Shown piece by piece: positions 1 through 7,104 of a DNA stretch of 44,262 bases. Position 1 is the first letter of the stretch, and each line of letters begins with the position of its first letter. The notes under the pieces are model-generated. The model saw nothing but the letters and a program-made list of their open reading frames with translations, had not been told where the DNA came from and did not search any database. Source of the DNA: an uncultured Clostridia bacterium (GTDB lineage Bacteria > Bacillota > Clostridia > UMGS1883); NCBI GenBank assembly GCA_947630975.1, contig CANRJP010000009.1, positions 1 to 44,262 on the forward strand, given 5' to 3'. The translations under genes and the position numbers were made by a program.

Positions 1-11
1 TCAGGCGTCAC
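1..11 (-). CDS. Start of a divergent gene cut by the window edge
   Basis: A GTG codon on the minus strand (complement of 9-11) is preceded by a good SD, AAGGAGG (complement of 22-28), about 10 nt away, and by a consensus promoter at 39-67. Only three codons lie inside the window, so the product cannot be told. The gene is divergent from the DAHP synthase gene. The promoter, SD and start codon together support it; the reading frame itself is untested. Confidence 0.45.
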
Positions 12-38
12 GTCAAATCCCTCCTTTTTATACAATTA

Positions 39-67
39 ATTTTACCATACCGTGAGAATATTGTCAA
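39..67 (-). promoter_or_regulatory. Promoter of the divergent left-edge gene
   Basis: On the minus strand, TTGACA (complement of 62-67) and TAAAAT (complement of 39-44) are separated by exactly 17 bp. This sigma-A type promoter points towards the left edge. It lies back to back with the DAHP synthase promoter, 8 bp away, so the two may compete or share regulation. Confidence 0.7.
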
Positions 68-75
68 ATTAAATG

Positions 76-104
76 TTGACTTTTTTTTTATTTTGTGTTA
101 TCCT
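76..104 (+). promoter_or_regulatory. Promoter of the DAHP synthase gene
   Basis: TTGACT (76-81) and TATCCT (99-104) with a 17-bp spacer, just upstream of the SD AAGGAG at 114-119. The transcript leader would be short, under 25 nt, leaving no room for a trp-type leader peptide or T-box upstream of the gene. Confidence 0.6.
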
Positions 105-129
105 ATATTCATTAAGGAGTGATTTTTCC

Positions 130-1158
130 GTGAACATGGATTTCTTGAGAAAACTGCCGATACCGGCTGAAATAAAGGAGCAGTTCCCCATAAGCGAGGA
201 GCTTCGCCTGCTGAAGGAAAAGCGGGACGCCGAAATAGCGAGGGTCTTTACCGGCGAGAGCGACAAATTCCTGCTCATAATAGGCCCCTGCTCCGCCGAC
301 CGCGAGGACGCCGTGCTGGATTACACCAACCGCCTTGCCGGACTGCAGGAGAAGGTGAAGGATAAAATTATCATTATCCCCCGCATCTACACCAACAAGC
401 CCCGCACCACCGGTCAGGGCTACAAGGGCATGATACACCAGCCCGATCCCTCCCAGAAGCCCGATATGCTGGAGGGCATCATCGCCGTCCGCAGACTCCA
501 CACCCGGGCCATTCAGGAGACGGGTCTCACCTGCGCCGACGAAATGCTCTATCCCGAAAACCACCGCTACCTCTCCGACCTGCTGTCCTATGTGGCCGTG
601 GGCGCCCGCAGCGTGGAAAATCAGCAGCACCGGCTGACCTCCAGCGGCCTGACCATTCCCGTGGGCATGAAGAATCCCACCGGCGGCGACTTCTCCGTCA
701 TGCTCAACGCCATAGTGGCCGCCCAGAGCTGCCACACCTTCCTTTACCGCGGCTGGGAGTGCTATTCCCACGGCAATCCCCTTTCTCACGCCATCCTTCG
801 GGGCAGCAGCAACAAGCACGGCCAGTCCATACCCAACTACCACTATGAGGACATGGTGCGCCTGAAGGAAATGTACGAAAAGAAAAATCTCCAAAATATG
901 GCTCTTGTTGTGGACGTGAACCACGCCAACTCCGACAAGAAATATCTGGAGCAGATACGCATCAGCAAGGAGATCATGCACAGCCGCCGGTACAATCCGG
1001 AGCTGACGGGCTTCATAAAGGGCCTCATGATAGAGAGCTATATCGAGGACGGCTGCCAGAAGGTGGAGGAGGGCGTTTACGGCCGCTCCATCACCGATCC
1101 CTGCCTTGGCTGGGAGAAGAGCGAGCGCCTTGTGCTTGACATCGCCGACAGCCTGTGA
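130..1158 (+). CDS. 3-deoxy-7-phosphoheptulonate (DAHP) synthase, class I
   Basis: Condenses phosphoenolpyruvate and erythrose 4-phosphate to DAHP, the first step of the shikimate pathway to aromatic amino acids. The cytosolic product is 342 residues, the usual length of the AroF/AroG/AroH family. Family signatures are clear: IIGPCSA near residue 52, PRIYTNKPRTTGQGYKG near residue 80, GARSVENQQHR near 158-168, and VDVNHANS near 260, which replaces the DCSHGNS of enteric enzymes. I chose the GTG at 130 because the SD AAGGAG ends 10 nt upstream; an ATG two codons later (136) is possible. A further in-frame ATG at 73 lies upstream of the promoter's -10 box and is unlikely. The feedback specificity (Phe, Tyr or Trp) cannot be read from the sequence, so no gene letter is given. 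A terminator follows. Confidence 0.95.
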   Translation: MNMDFLRKLPIPAEIKEQFPISEELRLLKEKRDAEIARVFTGESDKFLLIIGPCSADREDAVLDYTNRLAGLQEKVKDKIIIIPRIYTNKPRTTGQGYKGMIHQPDPSQKPDMLEGIIAVRRLHTRAIQETGLTCADEMLYPENHRYLSDLLSYVAVGARSVENQQHRLTSSGLTIPVGMKNPTGGDFSVMLNAIVAAQSCHTFLYRGWECYSHGNPLSHAILRGSSNKHGQSIPNYHYEDMVRLKEMYEKKNLQNMALVVDVNHANSDKKYLEQIRISKEIMHSRRYNPELTGFIKGLMIESYIEDGCQKVEEGVYGRSITDPCLGWEKSERLVLDIADSL

Positions 1159-1200
1159 TACTTTAACGGATTGAGATATTTGCGCTATGATAAGCGTAAA

Positions 1201-1243
1201 GCTAACCGCGCACCTTGAAGAGTGAGCGGTTAGTTTGCTTTTA
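1201..1243 (+). terminator. Terminator after the DAHP synthase gene
   Basis: CTAACCGC (1202-1209) pairs with GCGGTTAG (1225-1232), followed by TTTGCTTTTAT. It separates the aromatic gene from the LRR gene. Confidence 0.7.
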
Positions 1244-1289
1244 TGGCGGATAAAAGATGGTATATATAGAATATGAGGAGGAAATGAAA

Positions 1290-2834
1290 ATGAGAAAAAT
1301 CATAAAACTTGCGGCCCTGCTGGTGTGCATGACAATGGTAATGGCCGTACTGCCCGGCGCGGCGCTGGCGGAAACGGAGGGAGTGACCGCCGACGGATTG
1401 AAGTATCAAGTGTATGACGACCATGTGGAGATCACCGGCTATACCGGCAACGCGGCGGAGCTTGAAATTCCCGGTGAAATTGAGAGTCTGCCTGTTACAG
1501 TTATTGCTGACAGAGCCTTTTATAACTGCATCAGCCTGACAAGTGTGACCATTCCCGACAGCGTTATCGCCATTGGCAATAGTGCCTTTTATAGTTGCGA
1601 CAGCCTGACGGGCGTAACAATCCCCGATGGCGTGACCGTCATTGGCAGAGAGGTCTTTGAAGATTGTCACAAACTTACAAGTATTGATGTCGCACAGAAT
1701 AATCCTTCATATGCTGACGTAGACGGAGTTTTATTCGACAAGACTATGACTAAATTGATTCAATATCCTAATGGCAGCGGCAGAGTAAGCTATGAAATTC
1801 CTGACAGCGTTACCGCCATTGATGACCGGGCCTTTTTTCGTTGCTCCGGCCTGACAAGCGTGACGATCCCCAACAGTGTGACCGCCATTGGCAACGGTGC
1901 CTTTTGGTTATGCTTTAATTTGATGAGCATTGATGTTGCACAGGATAATCCTTCGTATGTTGGCATGGACGGGGTTTTATTCGACAAAACTATGACTAAA
2001 TTGATTCAATATCCCATTGGCAACGGCAGAAAAAGCTATAATATTCCAGATAGTGTCACAGAAATTGGCGAATGTTCATTTTTTGGCTGCAAAAGCCTTT
2101 CCGAAGTGACTATGTCCAACAGTGTTACAATAATTGGCGTGTGGGCGTTCAGCTCCTGCACTGGTCTTGCCAATGTGACCATACCCGGTAATGGCACGGG
2201 AATTTACACAGGTACGTTTTACGGCTGCACTGGTCTCACCAGTGTCACAATAGGCGACGGATTTAAAACGATTGGCACTCAAGCGTTTTACGGTTGCACT
2301 GGCCTCACCAGTGTCACCATTCCCAAAAGCGTCACATATATTGATCATAGCGCATTTTCCGATTGCGACAGCCTCACCGATGTATACTATGCTGGTAGCG
2401 AAGTGGACTGGGCGAATGTTTCTGTTGGCTATTTCAACGACCCGCTCCGTTCCGACAAAGTCCACTTCAACAGCACAGGCCCGGCGCCGGAAATAAAAGT
2501 CACGGTCAACGGCGCACTCATAGATTTTGACGTGCCGCCCACGGCAATAGACGGCACGACCATGCTCCCGGTGCGGTACGCTCTTGAGCCTTTGGGCGCG
2601 GAGTTCGTGTGGGACGGCGAAAACCAGACCGTCACCGTTACCGCCAAGGGCAAGACCATAGTTCTCACTGTCGGCAGCGCAACGGCGCTCGTGGACGGAG
2701 AGGAAAAGACCATGACCCAGCCCGCCATGGCAATCGACGGGCGGACGCTTATCCCCATTCGCTTTGTTTCGGAGGAGCTCGGCTATAATGTGGACTGGGA
2801 CGGCGAAACGAGCACGGTAATTATAACCGGCTGA
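1290..2834 (+). CDS. Secreted BspA-like leucine-rich-repeat protein with stalk domain
   Basis: A 514-residue exported protein. Residues 1 to about 27 are a signal peptide (basic start, hydrophobic core, cut after ALA). Residues ~50-385 hold BspA-type LRR_5 repeats of the form LTSVTIPDSVTAIGNSAFYSC; two repeats carry a longer insert with the words DGVLFDKTMTKLIQYP. The C terminus (~400-514) matches the copper amine oxidase N-terminal-like stalk domain, with paired motifs TMLPVRYALEPLGAEFVWDG and TLIPIRFVSEELGYNVDWDG. Start at 1290 is preferred: AGGAGG (1276-1281) is 8 nt upstream, while the ATG at 1284 is only 2 nt from it. BspA-like proteins are usually surface adhesins; the ligand is unknown. 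The protein at 42749-44053 is a close paralog with the same plan. No LPXTG or SLH anchor is visible. Confidence 0.9.
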   Translation: MRKIIKLAALLVCMTMVMAVLPGAALAETEGVTADGLKYQVYDDHVEITGYTGNAAELEIPGEIESLPVTVIADRAFYNCISLTSVTIPDSVIAIGNSAFYSCDSLTGVTIPDGVTVIGREVFEDCHKLTSIDVAQNNPSYADVDGVLFDKTMTKLIQYPNGSGRVSYEIPDSVTAIDDRAFFRCSGLTSVTIPNSVTAIGNGAFWLCFNLMSIDVAQDNPSYVGMDGVLFDKTMTKLIQYPIGNGRKSYNIPDSVTEIGECSFFGCKSLSEVTMSNSVTIIGVWAFSSCTGLANVTIPGNGTGIYTGTFYGCTGLTSVTIGDGFKTIGTQAFYGCTGLTSVTIPKSVTYIDHSAFSDCDSLTDVYYAGSEVDWANVSVGYFNDPLRSDKVHFNSTGPAPEIKVTVNGALIDFDVPPTAIDGTTMLPVRYALEPLGAEFVWDGENQTVTVTAKGKTIVLTVGSATALVDGEEKTMTQPAMAIDGRTLIPIRFVSEELGYNVDWDGETSTVIITG

Positions 2835-2887
2835 TTGAGATTTTATACTGTTCCCTAATTAAAAACATAAATATGCGAATTTATTAC

Positions 2888-3082
2888 GGTAACAACGACA
2901 GATAAAAAAGGCTTCCCCTCGAGGGGAAGCTGTCGGCGAAGCCGACTGATGAGGTGTAGGACGCGAAGCGTCCGTTTAAAACACACTCGGTAAAACTAAC
3001 GCCGCCTACGGCGGCTACACCTCATCCGGCACTTCGTGCCACCTTCTCCTCAAGGAGAAGGCTTTGTCCTTGTCATTGTTAA
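2888..3082. repeat. Hairpin-rich MITE-like element, family C, full copy
   Basis: About 195 bp between the LRR gene and dtd. The ends form imperfect terminal inverted repeats, GGTAACAACGACAG at the left and TTGTCATTGTTAAC at the right. Inside are nested palindromes: CTTCCCC/GGGGAAG, GTCGGC/GCCGAC, a GAGGTGTA/TACACCTC pair, GACGC/GCGTC, GCCGCC/GGCGGC and CCTTCTCC/GGAGAAGG. No ORF with an SD is present. A truncated copy lies at 34558-34626 and a gutted copy at 36128-36231. The rest of the 2835-3193 gap shows nothing else. Confidence 0.8.
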
Positions 3083-3193
3083 CTTAATGCGGTTCACCGT
3101 CAAACTATGTCTGTCCCCTCAAAGGGGTAGGCTTTATTAGACGCTTTTTTAATTGGGACTAGTATTAACGAATTATTCGAGGAGGAAGCGCGA

Positions 3194-3658
3194 ATGAAAG
3201 CGGTCGTACAGCGGGTTAGCCGGGCTTCGGTGAAGGTTGGCGGCGAGGCGGTCGGATCCGTCGGACGGGGCTTTCTGGTGCTGCTTGGCGTGGAAAGGGG
3301 CGACGGCCGCCGCCACGCTGACTATATGGCGGACAAGCTTGTGAAGCTGCGGATCTTTGAGGACGACGGCGGCAAAATGAACCTGAACATCGGCCAGGTG
3401 GACGGAAGCATGCTGATTATCAGCCAGTTCACTCTCATAACCGACAGACCCGTGGGCAACCGGCCCTACTTCGGCGGAGCCGAGGAGCCCGAAAAGGCCC
3501 GCCCCTTGTACGACTATGTCTGCGAACGGGTGGAGGCGCTCATGAAAAAGCCCGTGGAAAAGGGAGTTTTCGGCGCCCACATGGAAGTTGAGCTGGTGAA
3601 TGATGGGCCGGTGACCATCGTCATTGACAGCAGGGACAGGATAGAGGCGGAGGAGTGA
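3194..3658 (+). CDS. dtd: D-aminoacyl-tRNA deacylase
   Basis: Removes D-amino acids (and glycine from tRNA-Ala) that have been wrongly attached to tRNA, acting in the cytosol as a dimer. The 154-residue length is typical. The two family motifs are present: SQFTLITD near residue 77 (usual SQFTLYAD/SQFTL) and NDGPVTIVIDS near the C terminus, which contains the Gly-cisPro pair that selects D-aminoacyl groups. The start follows GGAGG with about 8 nt spacing. A PF-type insertion is absent, so this is the standard bacterial Dtd1 form. It is on its own, 51 bp upstream of azlC, and may be cotranscribed with it. Confidence 0.95.
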   Translation: MKAVVQRVSRASVKVGGEAVGSVGRGFLVLLGVERGDGRRHADYMADKLVKLRIFEDDGGKMNLNIGQVDGSMLIISQFTLITDRPVGNRPYFGGAEEPEKARPLYDYVCERVEALMKKPVEKGVFGAHMEVELVNDGPVTIVIDSRDRIEAEE

Positions 3659-3709
3659 GCCGCGATACCCGCGCGGACAAAGAACCACAAAGCGGAGGGA
3701 AGAAATAAT

Positions 3710-4414
3710 ATGAACAAAATATCGGCCGCTTTTAAGGCGGCCTTCCCGTTGACGGTGCCGGTGATGCTGGGCTATTTGTTCCTCGGCATAGCCTTCGGCG
3801 TTCTGTTGAGCCAGTCCGGCTATCCGCCGGTCTGGGCCATTGGTATGAGCTGCTTTATCTTCGCGGGCTCCATGCAGTTCGTCTGTGTGGATCTGCTGCT
3901 CTCGCCGTTTTCACTGGCCGGGACGGCCCTCATGACGCTCATGGTTAACGCCCGCCACTCATTTTACGCGATTTCCATGCTGGACAGATACAAGGGCAAG
4001 CCGTCCAAGCCCTATCTCATCTTCGGCTTGACGGACGAGACCTACAGCGTCCTTTGCTCCGCGAAAACGCCGAAGGGCGTGGACGAAAACCTCTTTTATT
4101 TTTTTGTGACCGCGCTGGATCAGCTCTATTGGATAACCGGCTCCGTGATCGGGGCCGTGGCCGGAGGGCTGCTGCCCTTTGACTCCGAGGGCATTGACTT
4201 CGTCATGACGGCTCTGTTCACCGTGATATTTGTGGAGCAGTGGGAGGACGGCGGCGGCAGAATACCGGCGGCCGCCGGTGTGGGGCTGACCCTGCTGTGC
4301 CTGATTATCTTCGGGCGGGAGCGGTTCCTCATACCCGCAATGGTGCTGATACTCATCGTTCTCGCGGTTCTGAAAAAGCCCCTTGAGGAAAAGGAAAGGG
4401 GGAGGGCGGCATGA
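3710..4414 (+). CDS. azlC: AzlC family branched-chain amino acid exporter, large subunit
   Basis: A 234-residue polytopic membrane protein with the AzlC/YgaZ features: the N-terminal FPLTVPVMLGYLFLGIAFG, FIFAGSMQF near residue 52, and NARHSFYAISM near 82, then DETYS near 105 and DQLYWITGS near 140. With the small AzlD partner it forms an exporter of branched-chain amino acids (and analogues such as 4-azaleucine in Bacillus). The start follows GGAGGGAAG at a good distance. The stop overlaps the azlD start by 4 nt (ATGA), so translation is coupled. No Lrp-type regulator gene is next to it. Confidence 0.93.
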   Translation: MNKISAAFKAAFPLTVPVMLGYLFLGIAFGVLLSQSGYPPVWAIGMSCFIFAGSMQFVCVDLLLSPFSLAGTALMTLMVNARHSFYAISMLDRYKGKPSKPYLIFGLTDETYSVLCSAKTPKGVDENLFYFFVTALDQLYWITGSVIGAVAGGLLPFDSEGIDFVMTALFTVIFVEQWEDGGGRIPAAAGVGLTLLCLIIFGRERFLIPAMVLILIVLAVLKKPLEEKERGRAA

Positions 4415-4734
4415 CGACGGCTCAGGCGCTGATAACGCTGGTAACGGTGGCGGTCGTGACTTTGGCTCTGCGGGCCTGGCCCTTCCTGCTCTTTCCGGAA
4501 AACAAAAAGACCCCCGATCTCCTTCAGTATCTGGGGCGGGTGCTGCCCTACGCCATTATGGGTATGCTTGTGGTGTACTGCCTGCGGGACACTGAATTTT
4601 CACAGCTTACCGGCTGGCTGCCGGGACTGGCCTCCGTGGCCTTTGTGGCAGTCGTGCACCGGCTGCGGCACAGCCTTCCTCTCAGCCTGATTGGAGGCAC
4701 GGCGCTTTATATGGTATTGATTAGGGTAATGTGA
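4411..4734 (+). CDS. azlD: AzlD family branched-chain amino acid exporter, small subunit
   Basis: A 107-residue membrane protein with about four hydrophobic segments, the usual size for AzlD/YgaH. The signature RAWPFLLFP appears near residue 22 and LGRVLPYAIMGMLVVYCL near 44-61, as in family members. It overlaps azlC by 4 nt and is thought to be the obligate partner of AzlC. The stop at 4732-4734 is immediately followed, on the other strand, by the end of the broken toxin gene. Confidence 0.9.
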   Translation: MTTAQALITLVTVAVVTLALRAWPFLLFPENKKTPDLLQYLGRVLPYAIMGMLVVYCLRDTEFSQLTGWLPGLASVAFVAVVHRLRHSLPLSLIGGTALYMVLIRVM

Positions 4735-4745
4735 AAAAGGGGTTT

Positions 4746-4998
4746 TCAGTCCCCGTAGTGAGATCTGCATTGATATATTTTTACATGGCCGTTCTCCACT
4801 TTGTAGACCAGTCTGTTAACCTCGTCAATGCGACGGCTCCAATATCCGCTGAGATCGCCCTTCAGCATTTCCGGCTTGCCGATGCCCTCCCATGGATTTC
4901 GGCTTATGTCGCGAAGGATGGAATTTATGCGTTTAAGGGTTTTCCTGTCTTGGCTCTACCAGTACAGATAGTCCTCAAAAGCCTTTTCGGTAAAGGTG
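4746..4998 (-). pseudogene. Broken Txe/YoeB-family toxin gene
   Basis: Read on the minus strand, this stretch encodes an almost complete YoeB-like RNase: FTEKAFEDYLYW near the start, then TLKRINSILRDISRNPWEG, GKPEMLKGDLSGYWSRRI, VNRLVYKV and finally CRSHYGD before TGA (complement of 4746-4748). Those are the family's hallmarks, including the terminal H-Y pair of the active site. Two lesions are visible. A TAG stands where the family has CAG (YWQ becomes YW-stop, near 4957). The 5' end, including any start codon, has been replaced by the 174-bp repeat at 4999-5172, which separates it from its antitoxin gene. The intact toxin would be an antitoxin-bound ribosome-dependent mRNA endonuclease; this copy cannot make it. 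Confidence 0.85.
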
Positions 4999-5172
4999 AA
5001 GGCAATACCGCATAAAGATTGTGCCCGTATTGCGCCGCAGATTTTTTGACGGAATTACGAAAACGACGAAGGAATACTGTCGTATTTCAAGGAGTTTTCG
5101 TAAAAAACGTCGGAAAAGATGCAAGCAAGACGGGTGCAAAGCTCACAAGCGGTTTTTATGCGGTATTGCCTT
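4999..5172. mobile_element. 174-bp MITE-like element, family A, copy 1
   Basis: Bounded by near-perfect inverted ends: AAGGCAATACCGCATAAA at 4999-5016 and TTTATGCGGTATTGCCTT at 5155-5172. No transposase or SD-led ORF is inside. A second copy of exactly 174 bp lies at 27850-28023 in the opposite orientation and is highly similar throughout (shared core around TTTTTTGACGGAATTACG and GACGAAGGAATACTGTCG). Here it has landed between the antitoxin stop and the toxin start. A clear target-site duplication is not visible. Confidence 0.85.
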
Positions 5173-5175
5173 ACA

Positions 5176-5448
5176 TCAGGCATCTTCCATCGCTTCCAAT
5201 TCCTTCATGGTTTTGACTACGGTTTTACCCTGCTTCATTTGTTCGATGCTCTCATTCAGCGCCGCCATATTTGCTTCACTGTAAAATGGGTCGATTGATA
5301 CTTCAAAGGGGATGCGTTTTTCCCGTGTCATCTTTTTGGCGAGCATTATGATGGCCGTGGTCATTGACAGGCCCAAGTCGCTGCATACGCTGTCGAAGTC
5401 TTTCTTTAGCGCTTCGTCCATTCTTACGCTGACGGTGGTTTGTGACAT
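5176..5448 (-). CDS. RelB/DinJ-family antitoxin (orphaned)
   Basis: A 90-residue protein starting MSQTTVSVRMDEALKKDFD, with DLGLSMTTAIIMLAKK near residue 30-45 and IPFEV near 52: the ribbon-helix-helix DNA-binding N terminus typical of RelB/DinJ antitoxins, followed by a charged helical C terminus that would neutralise the toxin. The SD AAAGGAGTG lies just upstream. A strong promoter with an internal palindrome suggests autorepression. The cognate toxin gene downstream is destroyed, so the antitoxin may survive as an autoregulated or anti-addiction remnant. Confidence 0.9.
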   Translation of the reverse strand: MSQTTVSVRMDEALKKDFDSVCSDLGLSMTTAIIMLAKKMTREKRIPFEVSIDPFYSEANMAALNESIEQMKQGKTVVKTMKELEAMEDA

Positions 5449-5471
5449 AACAAAACACTCCTTTCAGATAT

Positions 5472-5500
5472 ATTGTAGCACGTTGTTGCAACATTGTCAA
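5472..5500 (-). promoter_or_regulatory. Antitoxin promoter with palindromic operator
   Basis: On the minus strand, TTGACA (complement of 5495-5500) and TACAAT (complement of 5472-5477) are 17 bp apart. The perfect 10-bp palindrome TGTTGCAACA (5484-5493) lies inside the spacer, where a bound RelB-type dimer would block RNA polymerase. The promoter is evident; the operator role is inferred from the family. Confidence 0.75.
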
Positions 5501-5553
5501 TACAAAAACACGATTTTTAATAGAATGTAGAGCCCAAAAGAATTTTGACACAA

Positions 5554-5597
5554 AAAATCCCGTGATTATGTGAAAAACTCCATAATCACGGGATTTT
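5554..5597 (-). terminator. Terminator downstream of tRNA-Leu(AAG)
   Basis: A perfect 17-bp inverted repeat, AAAATCCCGTGATTATG (5554-5570) against 5581-5597, with a 10-nt loop. On the minus strand it ends in a T run, right after the tRNA. Confidence 0.85.
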
Positions 5598-5602
5598 ACT
5601 TC

Positions 5603-5686
5603 TGGTGCGAGAGACGGGACTTGAACCCGTATGGTCAGACCACACGCACCTTAAACGTGCGCGTATACCAATTCCGCCACTCTCGC
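5603..5686 (-). tRNA. tRNA-Leu, anticodon AAG
   Basis: A complete class II tRNA with encoded CCA (complement of 5603-5605). The acceptor stem GCGAGAG pairs with CTCTCGC; the D arm, long variable arm (TGGTCTGACCA) and T arm (ACGGG-TTCAAGT-CCCGT) are all normal. Aligned to bacterial leucine tRNAs, the anticodon stem is CACGT/GCGTG with loop TTAAGGT, giving anticodon AAG for codon CUU. A competing register (CGCAC/GTGCG) would give a UUA anticodon, which does not correspond to leucine, so AAG is preferred. A34 would normally be deaminated to inosine. Confidence 0.85.
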
Positions 5687-5724
5687 ATATTGTGCGGAAC
5701 CGCCGCATTTCCTGCGACTGTTTA

Positions 5725-5753
5725 ATTATAGCACAGCCATGCCGGTTTGTCAA
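5725..5753 (-). promoter_or_regulatory. Promoter of tRNA-Leu(AAG)
   Basis: Perfect consensus on the minus strand: TTGACA (complement of 5748-5753), 17-bp spacer, TATAAT (complement of 5725-5730), about 40 nt upstream of the mature tRNA. Confidence 0.85.
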
Positions 5754-5859
5754 GACCTTTTTTTAATTTTTTTATAAAATCTGCGCGGCGGCTTACAACG
5801 GACGCGGAACACATCATTGACAAACCCGAGGGCTAAATCAAATATTTTTCAAAAAGCTA

Positions 5860-5888
5860 TGGACATTTTCAAAAAAAAGTGCTACAAT
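5860..5888 (+). promoter_or_regulatory. Promoter of the coiled-coil protein gene
   Basis: TGGACA (5860-5865) and TACAAT (5883-5888) with a 17-bp spacer, 34 nt upstream of the start codon. Confidence 0.7.
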
Positions 5889-5921
5889 ATATATTATCAA
5901 TAAAAAGGAGGATTTTATATT

Positions 5922-6344
5922 ATGGTAGAATTTGACGAACTGATGAAAAAGGCCGGCGAGCGCATGAACGAGGCCCGCGACGCGGTCATGGATCTGGCCG
6001 ACAAGGCCGGCAAAAAGGCCACCGAGCTTTACGACGACGCCAAGACCCGCCTGAAAATCGCCGATATCCAGAAGGATATCAACAAGCTTTACCGCGAGGT
6101 GGGCAAGTCCGCCTACACGGCCAACCGCTCCGGCGAGGATGTTTCCGCCGTGATAAACGAAAAGTGCGACGAGATTCAGCGTTTGTACGGCGAGATGGAG
6201 GAGCTTTCCAAGTCTGTCGCCAAGGCAAAGGAGGAGGCCGTGGAAGAGCCCGCCGACGGGCCTGTGGAGACCGAGGCCGTTGAGTCGGACGAACCCGCCG
6301 AGCCTGCCGAACCCGTGGCTGACGAGGCTCCCGAGGAGGAGTAA
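5922..6344 (+). CDS. Small charged coiled-coil protein, function unknown
   Basis: A 140-residue soluble protein with no signal peptide or membrane segment. Residues ~1-95 are amphipathic helix rich in A, K, E and D, resembling a coiled coil (LMKKAGERMNEARDAVMDLA at the start). The last ~40 residues are almost only E, A, P, D and V, a low-complexity acidic tail. The SD AAAAGGAGG precedes the ATG at 5922 and a good promoter is present, so it is a real gene. I recognise no enzyme motif. Similar small proteins are common in clostridia, sometimes with a zinc ribbon, which is absent here. Confidence 0.8.
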   Translation: MVEFDELMKKAGERMNEARDAVMDLADKAGKKATELYDDAKTRLKIADIQKDINKLYREVGKSAYTANRSGEDVSAVINEKCDEIQRLYGEMEELSKSVAKAKEEAVEEPADGPVETEAVESDEPAEPAEPVADEAPEEE

Positions 6345-6423
6345 ATTTTAAATTAGGAATTAGGAATGAGGAATACCGGCGGCACAGCCTTTCCCCGTAG
6401 GGTGCGACGACCCCGGCGCACCG
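6345..6423. repeat. Dispersed repeat family D, partial unit
   Basis: Starts immediately after the stop of the coiled-coil gene with the direct-repeat string AATTAGGAATTAGGAATGAGG and runs into a partial unit containing CACAGCCTTTCCCCGTAGGG. The same string, or its complement, also marks 21407-21435, 25710-25730, 35988-36020 and 44103-44140. Confidence 0.7.
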
Positions 6424-6985
6424 AATACTGGCGGCACAGCCTTTCCCCGTAGGGGCGACCATCGGTCGTCCGCCATCAAACATTTACGGCGGCAGCGATA
6501 AACGAACTGTCAATCAAAATTTCCTGTGCAGTCTTACGGTAAAAACGACAAACGGTGTAACTGTCACATTATATTCCTAATTCCTAACTCCTCATTCCTA
6601 ATTAAATAAAATACCGTCGGCACAGCCTCTCCCCGTAGGGGCGACCATCGGACGTCCGCCATCAAACGTTTACAGCGGCAACGATGAACGGATTATCAAT
6701 CAAAATTCCCTGTGCCGTCTTACGGTAAAAACGACAAACGGTGTAACTGTCACATTATATTCCTAATTCCTAACTCCTCGTTCCTAATTAAATAAAATAC
6801 CGTCGACGCGGCCTCTCCCCGTAGGGGCGACCATCGGTCGTCCGCCATCAAACGTTTACGGCGGCGGTGATAAACGAATTTTCAACCAAAACTTCCTGCG
6901 CCGTCTTACGGTAAAAACGACAAACGGTGTAACTGTCACATTAATATTCCTAATTCCTAACTCCTCATTCCTCATTAAATTTATC
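6424..6985. repeat. Three tandem 186-bp repeats, family D
   Basis: The words CCCCGTAGGGGCGACCATCG recur at 6445, 6631 and 6817, a period of exactly 186 bp. Each unit contains the CCCCGTAGGGG palindrome, CGTCCGCCATCAAAC, TCTTACGGTAAAAACGACAAACG, then ATTCCTAATTCCTAACTCCT. The units differ at scattered bases, so the array is not a recent exact duplication. No ORF with an SD is visible. The remaining gap to the next promoter is A/T rich with no other feature. Confidence 0.85.
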
Positions 6986-7072
6986 TTGTGGGTAATTTTT
7001 AATAAATCTGTCACAAATATTTTGTACAACCTGACGAAAATAAAAAAAATCTACAAGAATTGAAAAAAACAC

Positions 7073-7100
7073 TTGCAAAATTTTAAAGTTATGGTATACT
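7073..7100 (+). promoter_or_regulatory. Promoter of the dockerin/cohesin operon
   Basis: TTGCAA (7073-7078) and TATACT (7095-7100) with a 16-bp spacer. Transcription should begin near 7106-7108, at the base of the stem-loop that follows. Confidence 0.7.
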
Positions 7101-7104
7101 TATA

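Noticed and set aside
1500-2400. Short DNA repeats inside the LRR gene
   Set aside because: They follow the protein repeat (SVTIPDSV...AF) and keep the frame, so they are explained by the LRR units.
4731-5015. A 94-codon plus-strand frame overlapping the azlD stop
   Set aside because: It looks coupled to azlD, but the opposite strand carries an unmistakable YoeB remnant and the frame ends inside the family A repeat.
6424-6985. A possible CRISPR array
   Set aside because: The repeats are 186 bp with no short repeat/spacer alternation and no cas genes nearby.
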